Positions 11,082-21,725 of a stretch of 64,000 bases of DNA are shown here, one piece after another (positions within the stretch are counted from its first letter, which is position 1; each line of letters begins with the position of its first letter). Under the pieces are notes generated by a model, which had not been told where the DNA came from, did no database searches, and saw nothing but the letters and a program-made list of their open reading frames with translations. This DNA is from Chromera velia (lineage: Eukaryota > Sar > Chromeraceae), in NCBI GenBank assembly GCA_018398765.1, contig JAHBMJ010000101.1, positions 1-64,000 on the forward strand. The letters are read 5' to 3'. The position numbers were made by a program, and so were the translations under genes.

Positions 11082-12019
11082 GTGTGTCTGTGTGTATATA
11101 TATATATATGTGTGTGTGTGTGCCCATTACTGTGACCTATTTGTATGGTCTCGTTTGTTGGTCTTTTTAACAGTCTCCGTCGGTATGGTTTGCATTTTTT
11201 TGCCGCTGGATCGGTGTCCGCTTCCAATATGTATTTTCACGTGTCTTTTTTCGAACGTTCTTGGCGGCTGCGGCAGGGTGGGTGGTTCAGCATCATGGCA
11301 CGTTTCTTGGAATGACGAGCCTTCCTGCATTCATTAGCATTTAATTTCGCTGCATGTATGCAGGTGAGACAACATGGGGTTCCTCTGGAAAAATGGCATT
11401 AGCGCCCAGTGAGAGCGTGAGGGCACCTGAGGAGATCAGGTCTTCTTTGAGTGTTCGGGTGAGAGACCGGTCCTCTGGTGCCGTCTCCGTTGGGGGCATG
11501 GATGTGTGTCCTCTGTTTCTGTCCTGGAGGGGGGAAGAGGGGTCTTCAGATTTTTGTGGTTTGTCGGAGGATGGGGGAGGGGGAGGGGGAGAAGAAAGCG
11601 AGAAGGGAGGAAGTGTGGAGGGTCTGTCTGAAGAGGGGGCAGGACTGAGAAGAGATAATTTTAGACAGCAGGACAGTGCGGTGTTGTCTGAAGAATCCGA
11701 GCAGAGGGACGGATTGTCGTTTGTGTGCAATGCGGGGAATCATATGGGGGCTGGTGCGGTGATTGCCGTACAGAGGCGTGAGAACGAGGAGGGGAGTTTC
11801 AAAGAAGAAAATTTGCACAGAGGAGAAGCCACCGCAACGAGCATCTCGGCGATGCAACTGTTGTCCGATCCGGAGAGTAAAGTCACAAAGCCCCCTGTGT
11901 TTGTTTATGTAGACCCTCTGCTTGCTGGAACGTTCCGCGTCTCCTGTCTCATCGTTCCGTCAAATGAAGAAATCCGCTTACCGCATGTTGAGTTTCTCCG
12001 ATGGACTGGCATACAATGA
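4675..12019 (+). CDS. Organelle-targeted helical-repeat protein (RAP/FASTK-like), 10 exons
   Basis: My model joins exons 4675-5805, 6068-6189, 6828-6909, 7500-7691, 7945-7998, 8210-8347, 8911-9005, 9476-9985, 10161-10987 and 11364-12019. All nine joins keep phase and give 1,268 aa. The N-terminus is basic, Ser/Arg/Leu-rich and almost free of acidic residues, as in mitochondrial or plastid transit peptides. From about residue 155 to 600 there are repeated alpha-helical units with the pattern LALxxLxKL (for example ALILSALGKLR across exon 3 and ALPILSFALSF in exon 7). These resemble the helical repeats of RAP/FASTK-type organelle RNA-binding proteins, which act in RNA processing or translation. 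Exon 8 carries an acidic run (about residues 645-670). Exons 9-10 are Gly/Glu-rich and I see no clear RAP domain at the C-terminus, so the family call is tentative. Exon 5 and its donor at 7999 are the least certain part. Confidence 0.75.
6218..6645 (+). repeat. Long (CTTT/CTTC)n polypyrimidine tract in an intron
   Basis: About 430 bp of nearly pure pyrimidine on the plus strand (CTTC, then CTTT with CT interruptions) lie inside the second intron of the helical-repeat gene. The overlapping Leu/Phe/Ser-rich and Lys/Glu/Arg-rich ORFs on both strands are translations of the repeat. A homopurine/homopyrimidine mirror-like tract of this length can form triplex (H-DNA); that is general knowledge, not shown here. 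Confidence 0.9.
7157..7395 (+). repeat. (GTCA)n tetranucleotide array with CAGT/CAAG variants
   Basis: About 240 bp of GTCA units with interspersed AAGCAGTC and GGCAGTC variants lie in the third intron of the helical-repeat gene, upstream of exon 4. Translations in all frames are Ser/Gln/Val-rich artefacts. The unit is the same GTCA that starts several introns in this window. Confidence 0.9.
8409..8465 (+). repeat. (CTTC)n array in an intron
   Basis: CTTC units with two CTTG interruptions in the intron after exon 6 of the helical-repeat gene, followed by a short (GGAGA)n stretch at about 8486-8509. Confidence 0.85.
9006..9078 (+). repeat. (GTCG)n donor array followed by (TGTC)n
   Basis: The intron after exon 7 of the helical-repeat gene starts with GTCGGTCGGTCGGTCGGTC directly at the inferred splice donor (9006). 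About 16 bp beyond that array begins a separate TGTC array, at about 9045-9078. Confidence 0.8.
11033..11124 (+). repeat. Compound (CT)n(GT)n(TA)n microsatellite
   Basis: A CT run passes directly into a GT run, then a short TA run and a second GT run. It lies in the last intron of the helical-repeat gene, about 45 bp after the donor at 10988. Confidence 0.9.
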
Positions 12020-12924
12020 TTTGAATGCATTGATTTCATCCATCTGAAATTTAAAACTTCTTAGTTACAACTAATTGCTGCTAATTGCAAGAGTAAATAA
12101 CAAGTCGTTTTGTATATCTATAGTCAAATAAGTATAGATACTTGCTAATATGTACAAACAAGTCGACTGTGATACAATATTCACTTTATAAACCACTATA
12201 AATCTAAATACTAACCTAAAATTATAGACATTTATAGACGTGCTTCGTCGTAACTTTCAGTCTTTAACATATTTATATGCAGAAAATCATAAATAACATC
12301 TGGGGCTAGTTTTTTGGAAACCTCTCTGAACAGTGCTGAACTTAAGTGCCATTGGAAAAAATATAATCTAGAATGTAATCAAGATGATCTCTATGTGCGG
12401 CATCGTTTTTCAAGAGACCGTCTACGCCACAGATGGTCAAGATACTGTCTAGATATGCGGCTTTGGCTTTCAAGATACCGTAAATGATCTGCGCCTGTGG
12501 CACAGACTTTCAAGCTTATCCAAAAATGCGGCTTAAACTTTTAAGTGATAGTTAGGTTCAGGGAGGTCTTCTTGGATAAAGATTTAAAAAGATTAAGTAG
12601 TAATCTCTAGGATAATTAGGGATAATCTTTGTCTGTTATCGACTGGAATAGATCATAAGTAATCATAAGTCCTAACAAATCTGCGTAAGTTAGCGTAAAT
12701 CAATTTTATAATGTGTCCATAGGCATCCGCCCGATGGTAATCAACCCTAATCAACCCCACGGTTTAGCCCACGGTATTTCTTAGACCCCCTGCCGGACCA
12801 TGAGATACTGCATGATGCCGCATGATATCGCGAGACCAGCTAGCACCCCCCTTTAGTATATTAATATGTTAAGAGTAGCGTAGAAGTTAGGTTGGGCTCG
12901 GCGGGCCATGCATCCATGTGAGCG
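12020..12924. other. AT-rich intergenic gap, no gene seen
   Basis: Composition drops sharply after the stop codon at 12019. I see no convincing reading frame. Between about 12390 and 12545 a degenerate unit of roughly 80 bp recurs two to three times, marked by ATGCGGC followed by TTTCAAG and then ACCGT. It may be an old tandem repeat or a decayed mobile element. Confidence 0.6.
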
Positions 12925-12984
12925 GCGGGCCGCGCGCCTCGGATCCTCCGCGCGGCCCGCGGATATCCGAGGCGCGCGGCCCGC
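12925..12984. repeat. Perfect 20-bp GC-rich inverted repeat (hairpin)
   Basis: Arms 12925-12944 and 12965-12984 are perfect reverse complements (20 bp each, almost all G/C) around a 20-bp spacer. The spacer shares a 16-bp direct repeat with the right side (12949-12964 and 12973-12988). The structure sits at the border between the AT-rich gap and the GC-rich gene block. Function is unknown; a hairpin, MITE end or duplication scar are all possible. Confidence 0.8.
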
Positions 12985-13304
12985 GGATCCATGCTTGTAT
13001 GCCCGTTCCACGCACACGTCTGCAGTCTGACACAAAGGCAGCCTCGCTGCCTTCCGGGCATTTCCAGGCCGTCTCTGGGCTCTGTGCCTTCTGGATGGCA
13101 AAGTGACCGACACGCTTTCATGAGCGCCGAGCCGCGAGCAAAAGAGGTCCACAGGCTGATAGTTGACGGTTCAGACTGAGCTTCACGTACTGACCTGACT
13201 TTCGCCTTGTCACCGTCTCCCAGCAGAGCTGTTCTCAGTCTAAGCAGCACTCAGCAGCACAGGATTGGGAGCACCTGTGCTTTTGCACAAGACACAACGA
13301 GACA

Positions 13305-16300
13305 ATGTTCCTTCACGGCCAGCGTGGGGCAGGAGTCCTCTCCCGTCTCTGTGCCTGCTTCTCCAGCCGTCTCCCTCTCCCTTGCCGTCTCCTCCCTTCC
13401 CCCTCCAGACTGAGCCCTTCCCCTCTCGAATGTGGCTTCAGCTCGGAGGCGGGAGACAGAGACGCGCCTGCCAAACCCGCTTGGGAGTCTGAAGGCAAAG
13501 TAAAGTACGCGAATTTCCTCTTGGAGTCTTTTGATGGCACCTTCGGGAGGGGCCTCCTTCCAGATTCTTTGGAGGGCCTCTCGGAACTTGAAAAAGTCAG
13601 ATCGTTCACCCGTTGAGTCAGCTACTGCCTACGTAACGTTCAATTAGGTGTATGAATATGCACCCACTGCTCCCCCTTTGTCTCAACGTTCCTTTTGCAT
13701 TCTTGGGAGCTGAAAGGAGAGGGAAGCGAGACGCAGCTGCATAACCGGACTGGTGCATCTCCACATTGCATGCTTGCTTCGTCTCGCATGTTTCTACGTG
13801 CCATTCCGATGGTTTTGGGGTTTTGCTTCAGTCCATCTGTCAGCTACGAAGGAACAGTCAGCCAGGGAGCCGTAGAGGAGGCAGCTGGACCACATGTCGG
13901 ACTGCACCATCTCTCTTTCTTCTCTTCTCTTCTCTTCGCGCACTGTCTTGATATCGCTTGCCGGCATGTCTGTTCCAAAGTCCCATCGGGGCTCTGTCTT
14001 TTGTTTTTTCTGGGGCTTGTCTGAGTGCATGCTGTCTACGTCTATCCGTGTCCCAGACTGCCTGTCTGCATCCGTCTTCCTTCCCGTCCGCCTGCTACTG
14101 TGGTCGACTACCAGGGTGATCAAGAATACAACGAGAAGTGTCGTTTTTAGGAGAAGTGCCGTTTTCACTCTGCTAGCGTAGAAAGATGAAGTGGCAGGAA
14201 AGGAAGACAGAGGAAAGTGGTGTCAAGTTTGTATGCCTTTGTCTATCTGGGCCTTCCCGTCCGTCCCCGTCTCCTTTTTCTCCTGCATGCCGCACCCTGA
14301 CACCAGAGTCTTTCCTCATCGCCGACGATGGACTCCCATGCCCATCTTTCCTTATTGTTTCTTCCTCTGTGCGCATAGAGTTTCTCCTGCAGGCCCGGAA
14401 ACTCTACGAAGCTCCCTTCGTCTGTGCTGCCCATGAATTCACTGAGAGAGGCGTGAAGGCGGGACAAGGGCCCGTGATGGTGTACGGCAACCTGAAGGCT
14501 CAGAGAGCCTTCGGGCTCTCTTGGGATGTGCGTCTAGCTGTCGGCTCTCTCTTCTCTTCGATCTGCTGGCTGTCTTTCCTACCAAATTCAATCTTAGTTA
14601 TACTGATGGATTGCACTCTCGGTTTTCCTATATGACTGCTGCCCATGCTCTCACTCCCTCCGTCCCTCCCTGCCTCGCTCCCCCCTCCCCCCATTCTTCT
14701 CTATCTATCTCTTGCCGCCAAGGGGGGTGAATCTGTTGGTCTCACGAGCGAGCTCGTTCAAATTTCGATCAAGAGACTTCCTTCGCCCTTCTTCTTTGGG
14801 ATCCGGTCGCCTTACGCCGATGTCGCTGCACCCCTTTTGGTTGAAGTCTGTCTGAACAAAGAAAACCCTCCCTGTACGTTTGTCTGTCTGTCACGGGCGA
14901 AGCAAGAAATTGAGAAAGGACGAAGTCGTGTCTCCGTCCAATCTGTTGATGTACCTCTCTTACTGTCTATTTAAAAAACACACCACAGTTCGAATCTCCA
15001 TCCGTCTCTGACCTCAATCTGGTTTCTTTTCTTTGCAGGACTTCCTCGGTTTCCCCTCCTCGAAGACCGCCGACCCCTCTCAACAGACAGAGAGGAACGC
15101 CCTCATTCAGAAGTGCTCTGAGAACGTGAGTGAGTCATTCAGCCAGTCAGTTAGCCAGTCCGTCTATCTTTCTCGCCAGAGATTGTAAAGAGTGCGCTCT
15201 GTCCCCTTGAATGGTGAATTGAAGAAGCAACACAGTGCTCATTGAAAACAAGCTGCATGCTGATCACGTGCACGTTCAAATGTCGTAACGATGCGAAAAA
15301 AGCTCAGGGGATCTGTCAGTCTGTCTGGATAGTCTGTTTCTGAGCCTTTCTTTCTGCTTTTTTTCTCCCTTCCCTTCGCAGTTCCCTCTTTGTTGCCGCC
15401 ATTCTTCTGTCCATTTCTTTCTGGCAAGCACCCTCTTCCTTCTAAGCAGTTGCATGCCAACGAAAGGAACGAGACGAGGGGATCGACTCTCACAGAAACG
15501 AAACCGTCCGTTCATGTCTCTTCTCTTCCCTTCAGGGTTGGGTGTCTGTCGCCGGGATTGTGCGTGTCCGAAGTGACGGCAGTTTTTTCAGAGTAAAGGA
15601 CGGGGTACTGTGGACTTTACTGGAGAGAGTGGGGGGGAAAGAGGGAGAAGGAGAGACGGGTGTCCCGGCAGGAAGAGAAAGCGAGGGNNNNNNNNNNNNN
15701 NNNNNNNNNNNNNNNNNNNNNNNNNNNNNNNNNNNNNNNNNNNNNNNNNNNNNNNNNNNNNNNNNNNNNNNNNNNNNNNNNNNNNNNNNNNNNNNNNNNN
15801 NNNNNNNNNNNNNNNNNNNNNNNNNNNNNNNNNNNNNNNNNNNNNNNNNNNNNNNNNNNNNNNNNNNNNNNNNNNNNNNNNNNNNNNNNNNNNNNNNNNN
15901 NNNNNNNNNNNNNNNNNNNNNNNNNNNNNNNNNNNNNNNNNNNNNNNNNNNNNNNNGGGGGGGGGGATGGCGATCTGGTCTTTGGACACGTGAGTGAGTT
16001 TGGAATGAAGTTCAGAGGGTACAGGTGGTCAGGAGCACGTTCCAGTCATTCGACTGATAGTTGCGTTAGCAAAGACAAGCATTGCCTCGTGTGGGTTGAA
16101 TGGCAGAAAGGGAGGGCCTGGTCCAGAGTTCTTTCTCACGTTGTGACGCTCGAAGGCCATCCAGACCGCGTGTGGCCGGGAGTCTTTTCATGGATCCCGA
16201 TTGCTGTTCTTGGCTGCACACACTATTCTGTTTGTCTGCCTCCCTGCTTGCCTGTCTGCTGTCCCACAAGATGTGTTTTCTTTCTTCTCTGCTTGCAGGC

Positions 16301-16478
16301 TGTGGTATTTTCTGCTTGGGATTCTTTGGGCTCCTCCACGACCAACGAGGGACCGGGTGAATGGACGGGGTCCAAAAATAAGTGCATTCACCCATGGAAA
16401 TCAGCCGCGACTGCTTGTCCGGATTGTCCTCGGCGGGCAAACTCAAAAACAAACAGGCAGTCACAAAAGCGCCGATAA
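13305..16478 (+). CDS. Probable organelle-targeted protein of unknown function, broken by an assembly gap
   Basis: Exons 13305-13595, 14393-14527, 15039-15125 and 15536 onward join in phase 0 throughout and read into a run of Ns (15688-15956), so the middle of the protein is missing. The ATG at 13305 opens an Arg/Ser/Leu-rich, acid-poor N-terminus of about 50 residues, typical of a transit peptide. The following ~200 residues are globular in character, with segments such as KVKYANFLLESFDGTFGRG and GWVSVAGIVRVRSDGSFFRV. I do not recognise the family. After the gap, coding sequence probably resumes before a GTGAGT at 15990. A likely last exon follows the acceptor at about 16309, but its frame cannot be fixed; the end given (16478) is the longest frame. 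Donors are GTCAGA, GTGCGT and GTGAGT. Confidence 0.5.
15688..15956. other. Assembly gap (269 Ns)
   Basis: A run of unknown bases. It is flanked on the left by a GA-rich stretch and on the right by a poly-G run, which suggests that low-complexity sequence stopped the assembly inside an exon or at an exon edge. Confidence 0.99.
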
Positions 16479-17068
16479 AACTAGAAAAAGAACAGAAAAA
16501 AGAAATTGAATGGAAAGAATGATTGAACATGTGATGATATTTAAATGTTAATTCTCATATACTCAACATTTTCATTTAAAAACAGTTTTAGTATATAATG
16601 TTAAGTACTAAAAATAGAGGTGGTAGTTAAACAGTAACGAATGCCCTGCAAAGCCCCCGCTGCCCCCGGGCTCGACGATAACAATTTTTTTTATCTTAAA
16701 TATGCATGTTTTGTCTTAGTGTCCCCATACGTCTCCTTATGCTCACTTCTGTTTTGAATGGCTTTGCCCCGCTCTCCTATGATTGATATGTAGGGTGATG
16801 ATCCTCTGGTGATCTGTATTAAGTATAATACTGGTAGGTCAGACCGTACGTGGTGGCCAGGAGTAGCCAGATAGAGCTGAGACTGGGCTCGTACGCTATA
16901 CCCGGATGTCAGTCATCATTCTGGCCAGGATTCCGAGTAGTTTTAGGTATGTTAAGAAAGGTCTGCAGCGTATCGGCGCTTTTCAGCAGGAATACCTCCC
17001 TGACACTATAAGCCACTTAAAACATAAATCTTCAAGTTCATCTGCTTAGGCGACTTAAGAATTAATCC

Positions 17069-17320
17069 ACGAAATTGAATTTTTATTTTGGGGTTCACTA
17101 TTAAGTCATCCCAAACTGCCGCTGCGACCCGAAATCGGTTTTTTATTTTGAGGTTCACTATTAAGTTGTCTCAAACTGCCGCTGCAACCCGAAATTAGAC
17201 TTTTAGTTTGGGGTTCACTATTAAGTCATCCCAAACTGCCGCTGCGACCCGAAATCGGTTTTTTATTTTGAGGTTCACTATTAAGTCGTCTCAAACTGCC
17301 GCTGCGACCCGAAATTAGAG
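17069..17320. repeat. 60-bp tandem satellite with a 120-bp higher-order unit
   Basis: About four copies with an exact 60-bp period. Each contains GGTTCACTATTAAGT and CAAACTGCCGCTGC. The blocks at 17101-17160 and 17221-17280 are identical, while 17161-17220 and 17281-17320 belong to a second variant. The true unit is therefore an alternating 120-bp dimer. There are no spacers, so this is not a CRISPR-like array. Confidence 0.92.
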
Positions 17321-17608
17321 CAGGAACTCAGCAGCGGGCTTTTGTAGGCTTGTGTAGAATGCATGTGGGCCGGACTGAATTCTGGGTGTGCGTAAAAGCT
17401 ATCTACGCCTTTTTCGCGCAAAACGCGCGAAACCGTCCTTCTTTTTGTGGCCTTTTTTCACGTGACACCCCAAAAATTTTAGTTGGTGACTCGCGTTACA
17501 AGCATTTTTTTCAATTGATCGAAGTACAGATATCGGATTAATCAATCGAGTCGCATAATTTTCTCAGGGCCTCTTTTAGCTGAGCAGCCCTCCATGACGA
17601 ACCTGCAT

Positions 17609-17664
17609 TGCATGCACTTGAAAAGAACTATTCGATTTGCTTCATGTATATATGCATGCATGCA
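17609..17664. promoter_or_regulatory. TGCATGCA cluster upstream of the gene at 17913
   Basis: TGCATGCA at 17609-17616 and a doubled TGCATGCATGCA at 17653-17664 lie about 250-300 bp upstream of the start codon. The motif matches a well-known ApiAP2 binding site in apicomplexans. A regulatory role is inferred from position and recurrence only. Confidence 0.35.
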
Positions 17665-17912
17665 CAAATCAAACGAACTCCATAGAAGCCGCACGTAAAG
17701 AAACTGGTACATAGGTAGTGGGGGCATGAAGTCTCATTCAGACCCAGTCATACAGCCGTTTGACTCGTTCTACGTTCGTCTACCATCTTAGACTTACGCG
17801 TTCTTCGCAATGTTCCCACACAAAGTCCAAACCAGAGGACCTTTCTTTGGCTCTGCCTTTCTGGACTCTGACGACAGACCTGTTTTCTTCTTCCAATAAC
17901 ACAAGCACCAAG

Positions 17913-20900
17913 ATGCAGTCCAGTTTAGCCAATTCAACCACCCCGAAGAGTGAGAAGAAGGGCAAAGTGAAGCTGAGTCCTCTCGCCCTTCAGGAGGTTG
18001 AAAAGACCAAAAGCCACGAAGGTCCTCCTGGAGGGAGGATCAACACCCAACAGAGTGCAGGATGGGGTACACAGGACACGCAACAAAGTATGCAGTCGAC
18101 AATGAACATAGGGAGATTGTTCCATGGAGAACTGAGCGGCCTATCGAGGGCCTCATCAGACCTCTCATCACCCAAGGGAACTCCACGGCCGACTGGGAAG
18201 AGTGCAGTCGATCAAAGGGAGTCTCTCGGGGACACGGTCAGAAACTGTTCAGAGTCTCTGGCCAATTTGGCGGTTTTCGCGCGTCAGTTGGGGGAACCGG
18301 GGGTCAACCCCCCCCGCACAATGGCAATGTTTATCCATCATGAGAAGTCAGTGCGGTTTCTGTTGAGAAAGATAGCCAAGGGGCGTGCGCAGATGCAGGC
18401 AGAGATCTCGTCCATGCGCGCTCAAAGAGACGACGCAGGATTTGATGCTGACAAGCGTGCGTCTGTAGCCGAGTTAGAAGGGTCGTTGTCACATGTCCAA
18501 GCGCAGTATCAGAGAATGAAGAGTCAATTTGAGACCCTCAGAGCAACAAAGGACAACTGGAAGGAGGAGGACAGGGAGATGTACAGCAACCTGGTAGAGG
18601 AGGTTGCAGCCAACGACGCGTGGAGATTTGACAAAAACGACTTTGAGGCAGCTCGGAAGGGGGAGCAGCACGAGAACCTGGGCTCTGCTGTTGACGACAT
18701 CAAATTGCGTATGCAGGTACGTCTGTACAGCTTCTCTCTTGTGTTCTGTCCTACTCCCTCTTTTCCCCTTCCCTTCTGCTTCCACTATTTCCTCTGTCTG
18801 CTGCTTCTGCTCTCTCATACCCTCTTTTCACAATTTCCGAATGCCTGATTTCTCTGCCTTCTCTGCTGCAATGAGAACGAACGACTGAATTGTCTGCATG
18901 CTATCGCCACCCTGAAAGAAAACATGAAGGCCGCCTTCCTTTCAGACCTTGACCGACTTGATTGCTGCACAAATACAACATGTGTTGATGTCGTGTATTA
19001 CGCTTTGGCTGGAAACTTGCATCACGTATTATTGTATGAAAGCCTCCCCATCCCCACCGCCTTCCTTTCAGGCCCTGACTGATTTGATTGCAAAGGTGGA
19101 GGCCTCAGACGAGGACTCGGATGACTCTGACCTTCTCTCTGACGATTCGGACGATGACGAAGACGACGATGAGGAAGATGACGAAGGCGGGGAGGACGGA
19201 GAAGAAAACGCTGTGACTGCAGCAGCAGAGGGGGCAGTGGCAAAAGCGCGATCTAGGCATCCGACCAGGGTGGGAAGACGAAAGAGAAAGTCGGAGGGCA
19301 CGAGCTCAGGAGAAGAAGAGCCGATGTTAACCCCCAGAGCGTCGGAGCTTTTGGGTCGGGTTGTTGAGTTTTTCCATTTCGTTGAGAAGAGTGCGGGCAG
19401 TGGGGAATTTGGGGCAGCACTGGGTGGGGAAGGGTCAAGTAGTAGTGGGGATATCGGGACAGGGGAGGGGCCCACGGCATTAAAAGATCGTGTGCCCCAG
19501 GGTTTGGGCCACGGGTTGAGTGACGAAGCCAGCCAAATTCTGGAGCTTCAACAGATGGTGCACTTGCTCCAAGAGCAGCTACATGAGAAAGAGGAGATGA
19601 TCGAAAAACTAGAATCCCATCTATCGGCCTCCGGGCTTCATGAGTCTGGAGCACCCGGGGGAATATCCCGACCAGGCACCCAAAGGTCGCTGGGACATTC
19701 ACTCCGTCGATCATCTTTCCATTCCAGAGGTGCGAGGGGGGCGGTATCCGGTGTTTCAACACACTTGGACACAGGGACCACCCCCGCCACCATCCATTCG
19801 AGGAGACGGCTTTCCTCTGTGCATGATGCGCTCCATGCGCTCAAAGGAGCCGGTTTGTCTGGAGTTGCAAAGGCCGTCCGTCGAGCGAGCCAGGCCGAGA
19901 TGGGTCCCGTCACTCACGAGGCCCTTCTCAAAAGCTTCCATGAGCAGGCAGCAAAGAACGCAGGAAGCAGAGAGGACAGAGGCCCCGTTCTGCCTGCCAG
20001 AAGAGCGCGGTATGCCTCCAAGGAGGACACTAGGGTGTTTGACTCCAAGCCGCAGCAGCAGCAGCAGCAGCAGGAGCCCGCGCACCCTGCAGGCCCCTCA
20101 CGTCTCCGTTCGAGAGCCGTCTCTGTGGATATGCTCTCACCCAGTCAGACAGACGCTGCAGGGGCCAACATAGGGCCTCTACCGCTGCAAGGGACCTCTG
20201 GAGTCCAGGTGTTTGACTATGAGGGGGGTACCTACCGAAAGTCTCTTTCCCGAAAGTCTTTCAAAACCCTGTCGGGCAGAGAGATGAGAGGAAGCCTTGC
20301 AAACAGCAGAGAGCTTGAGCAGCTCGCAGCCGCAGCAGCGAACGAGAGTCACTCTGCCCGATCTTCTTTCGGAGCAGGTGTGAACAACCGCCTTGCTGCC
20401 GAGCTTCTACATCCCTCCAACCCCTACGGTCTGAAACCCTCCACGCTCGCACGTCTACACAAATTCTCCCAATTTAGAGACGAATCCAAACTCCACGCAG
20501 TGCAAGAAGGCCTCAGACAGAGGGTCCGAGAGACGCACCTCGCGCTACTTCAGAAAGTTAGAGCCACCGCATTGGAGCATCGGAAGAAATTGGCAGATGA
20601 GCGGAAGAAGACGACTGTGAGAGGAGACGAAGAAGAGACGGCTTCTTCCAAACCCCCAAGGCTGAGAGTGGGAAAACAGGAGGACGCTGGGCCGCCGCCC
20701 ACTGCCGCTCCCTTGCCCGGATGGGGAAGGCCGGTGCCCTTTGCCGTCGGGAGTGCTCCGGTCAGCTCCTTTTGATCGCACTAGAGAGACTGAGCCCTAC
20801 TTTCTTTCGCGTGTCCATTACGGTGTGATCTTATAGTTTGGCTTCCCTAATAACTCTCTGTCAGTCTGTTTTTTTCACCCTCCTTTCCGTTTTCCTGATT

Positions 20901-21317
20901 TTTTCACGTGATCTGCCTTTCTGCTCTCTTGCTACTTTTCTCTTTTCTTTTCTGCATTTCTTTCACATCCTTTTTCCCTGTGAAAGTGTCACGTGCCTTC
21001 GTCTCACCGTGGCAAGAAGTTTGTACACCGACTCCTTCCTGTCTGTTCGTGTGTGCAGAATTCGCCTACGCATCTCGCGCCCCCCACAGCTCAACTCTTC
21101 ATTGAGAGAGAAAAGTAAGTGAGGGCAACGGATTGAAAATTCTATGCTCGCCGTGTTTCTGGCCTTTCCATTTGTACATGCACTGTGCGAATAGGGGTGC
21201 GATCGGAGCGCCGAACAAAGTAGACGACAGCCAAAGACATGAAGCGAAAAATCGTCGGAACGCGCAGGCAGGCAGATAAATATTAATAGACAGACAGATA
21301 CACACATTCACGCACAC

Positions 21318-21359
<42 letters not shown>

Positions 21360-21444
21360 ACACACTTACACACACTTACACACTTACACACTTACACACA
21401 CACACACGTACGCACGCACGCACGCACGCATGCATGCATGCATG

Positions 21445-21480
<36 letters not shown>

Positions 21481-21489
21481 ACACAGACA

Positions 21490-21523
<34 letters not shown>

Positions 21524-21608
21524 ACACACTTACACACACTTACACACTTACACACTTACACACACACACACGTACGCACGCACGCACGCACGCATGCATG
21601 CATGCATG

Positions 21609-21644
<36 letters not shown>

Positions 21645-21647
21645 ACA

Positions 21648-21725
<78 letters not shown>

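Larger units (their letters stand above)
16515..17912. other. AT-rich intergenic gap with a satellite and promoter motifs
   Basis: No credible gene. The segment holds a short tandem satellite (17069-17320) and, toward the right end, TGCATGC motifs upstream of the next gene. From about 17740 to 17912 the composition becomes gene-like, and this is probably 5' UTR of the gene starting at 17913. Confidence 0.6.

Noticed and set aside
12853-13250. Minus-strand Arg/Ala-rich ORFs of ~100-130 codons
   Set aside because: They run through the GC hairpin and have no plausible protein features.
16800-16990. Possible solo LTR related to the copia-type element (shares GTCAGACCG)
   Set aside because: The similarity is limited to a few bases and I could not extend it to either LTR end.
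17069-17320. Possible CRISPR-like array
   Set aside because: The repeat units abut with no spacers; it is a tandem satellite in a eukaryotic spacer.
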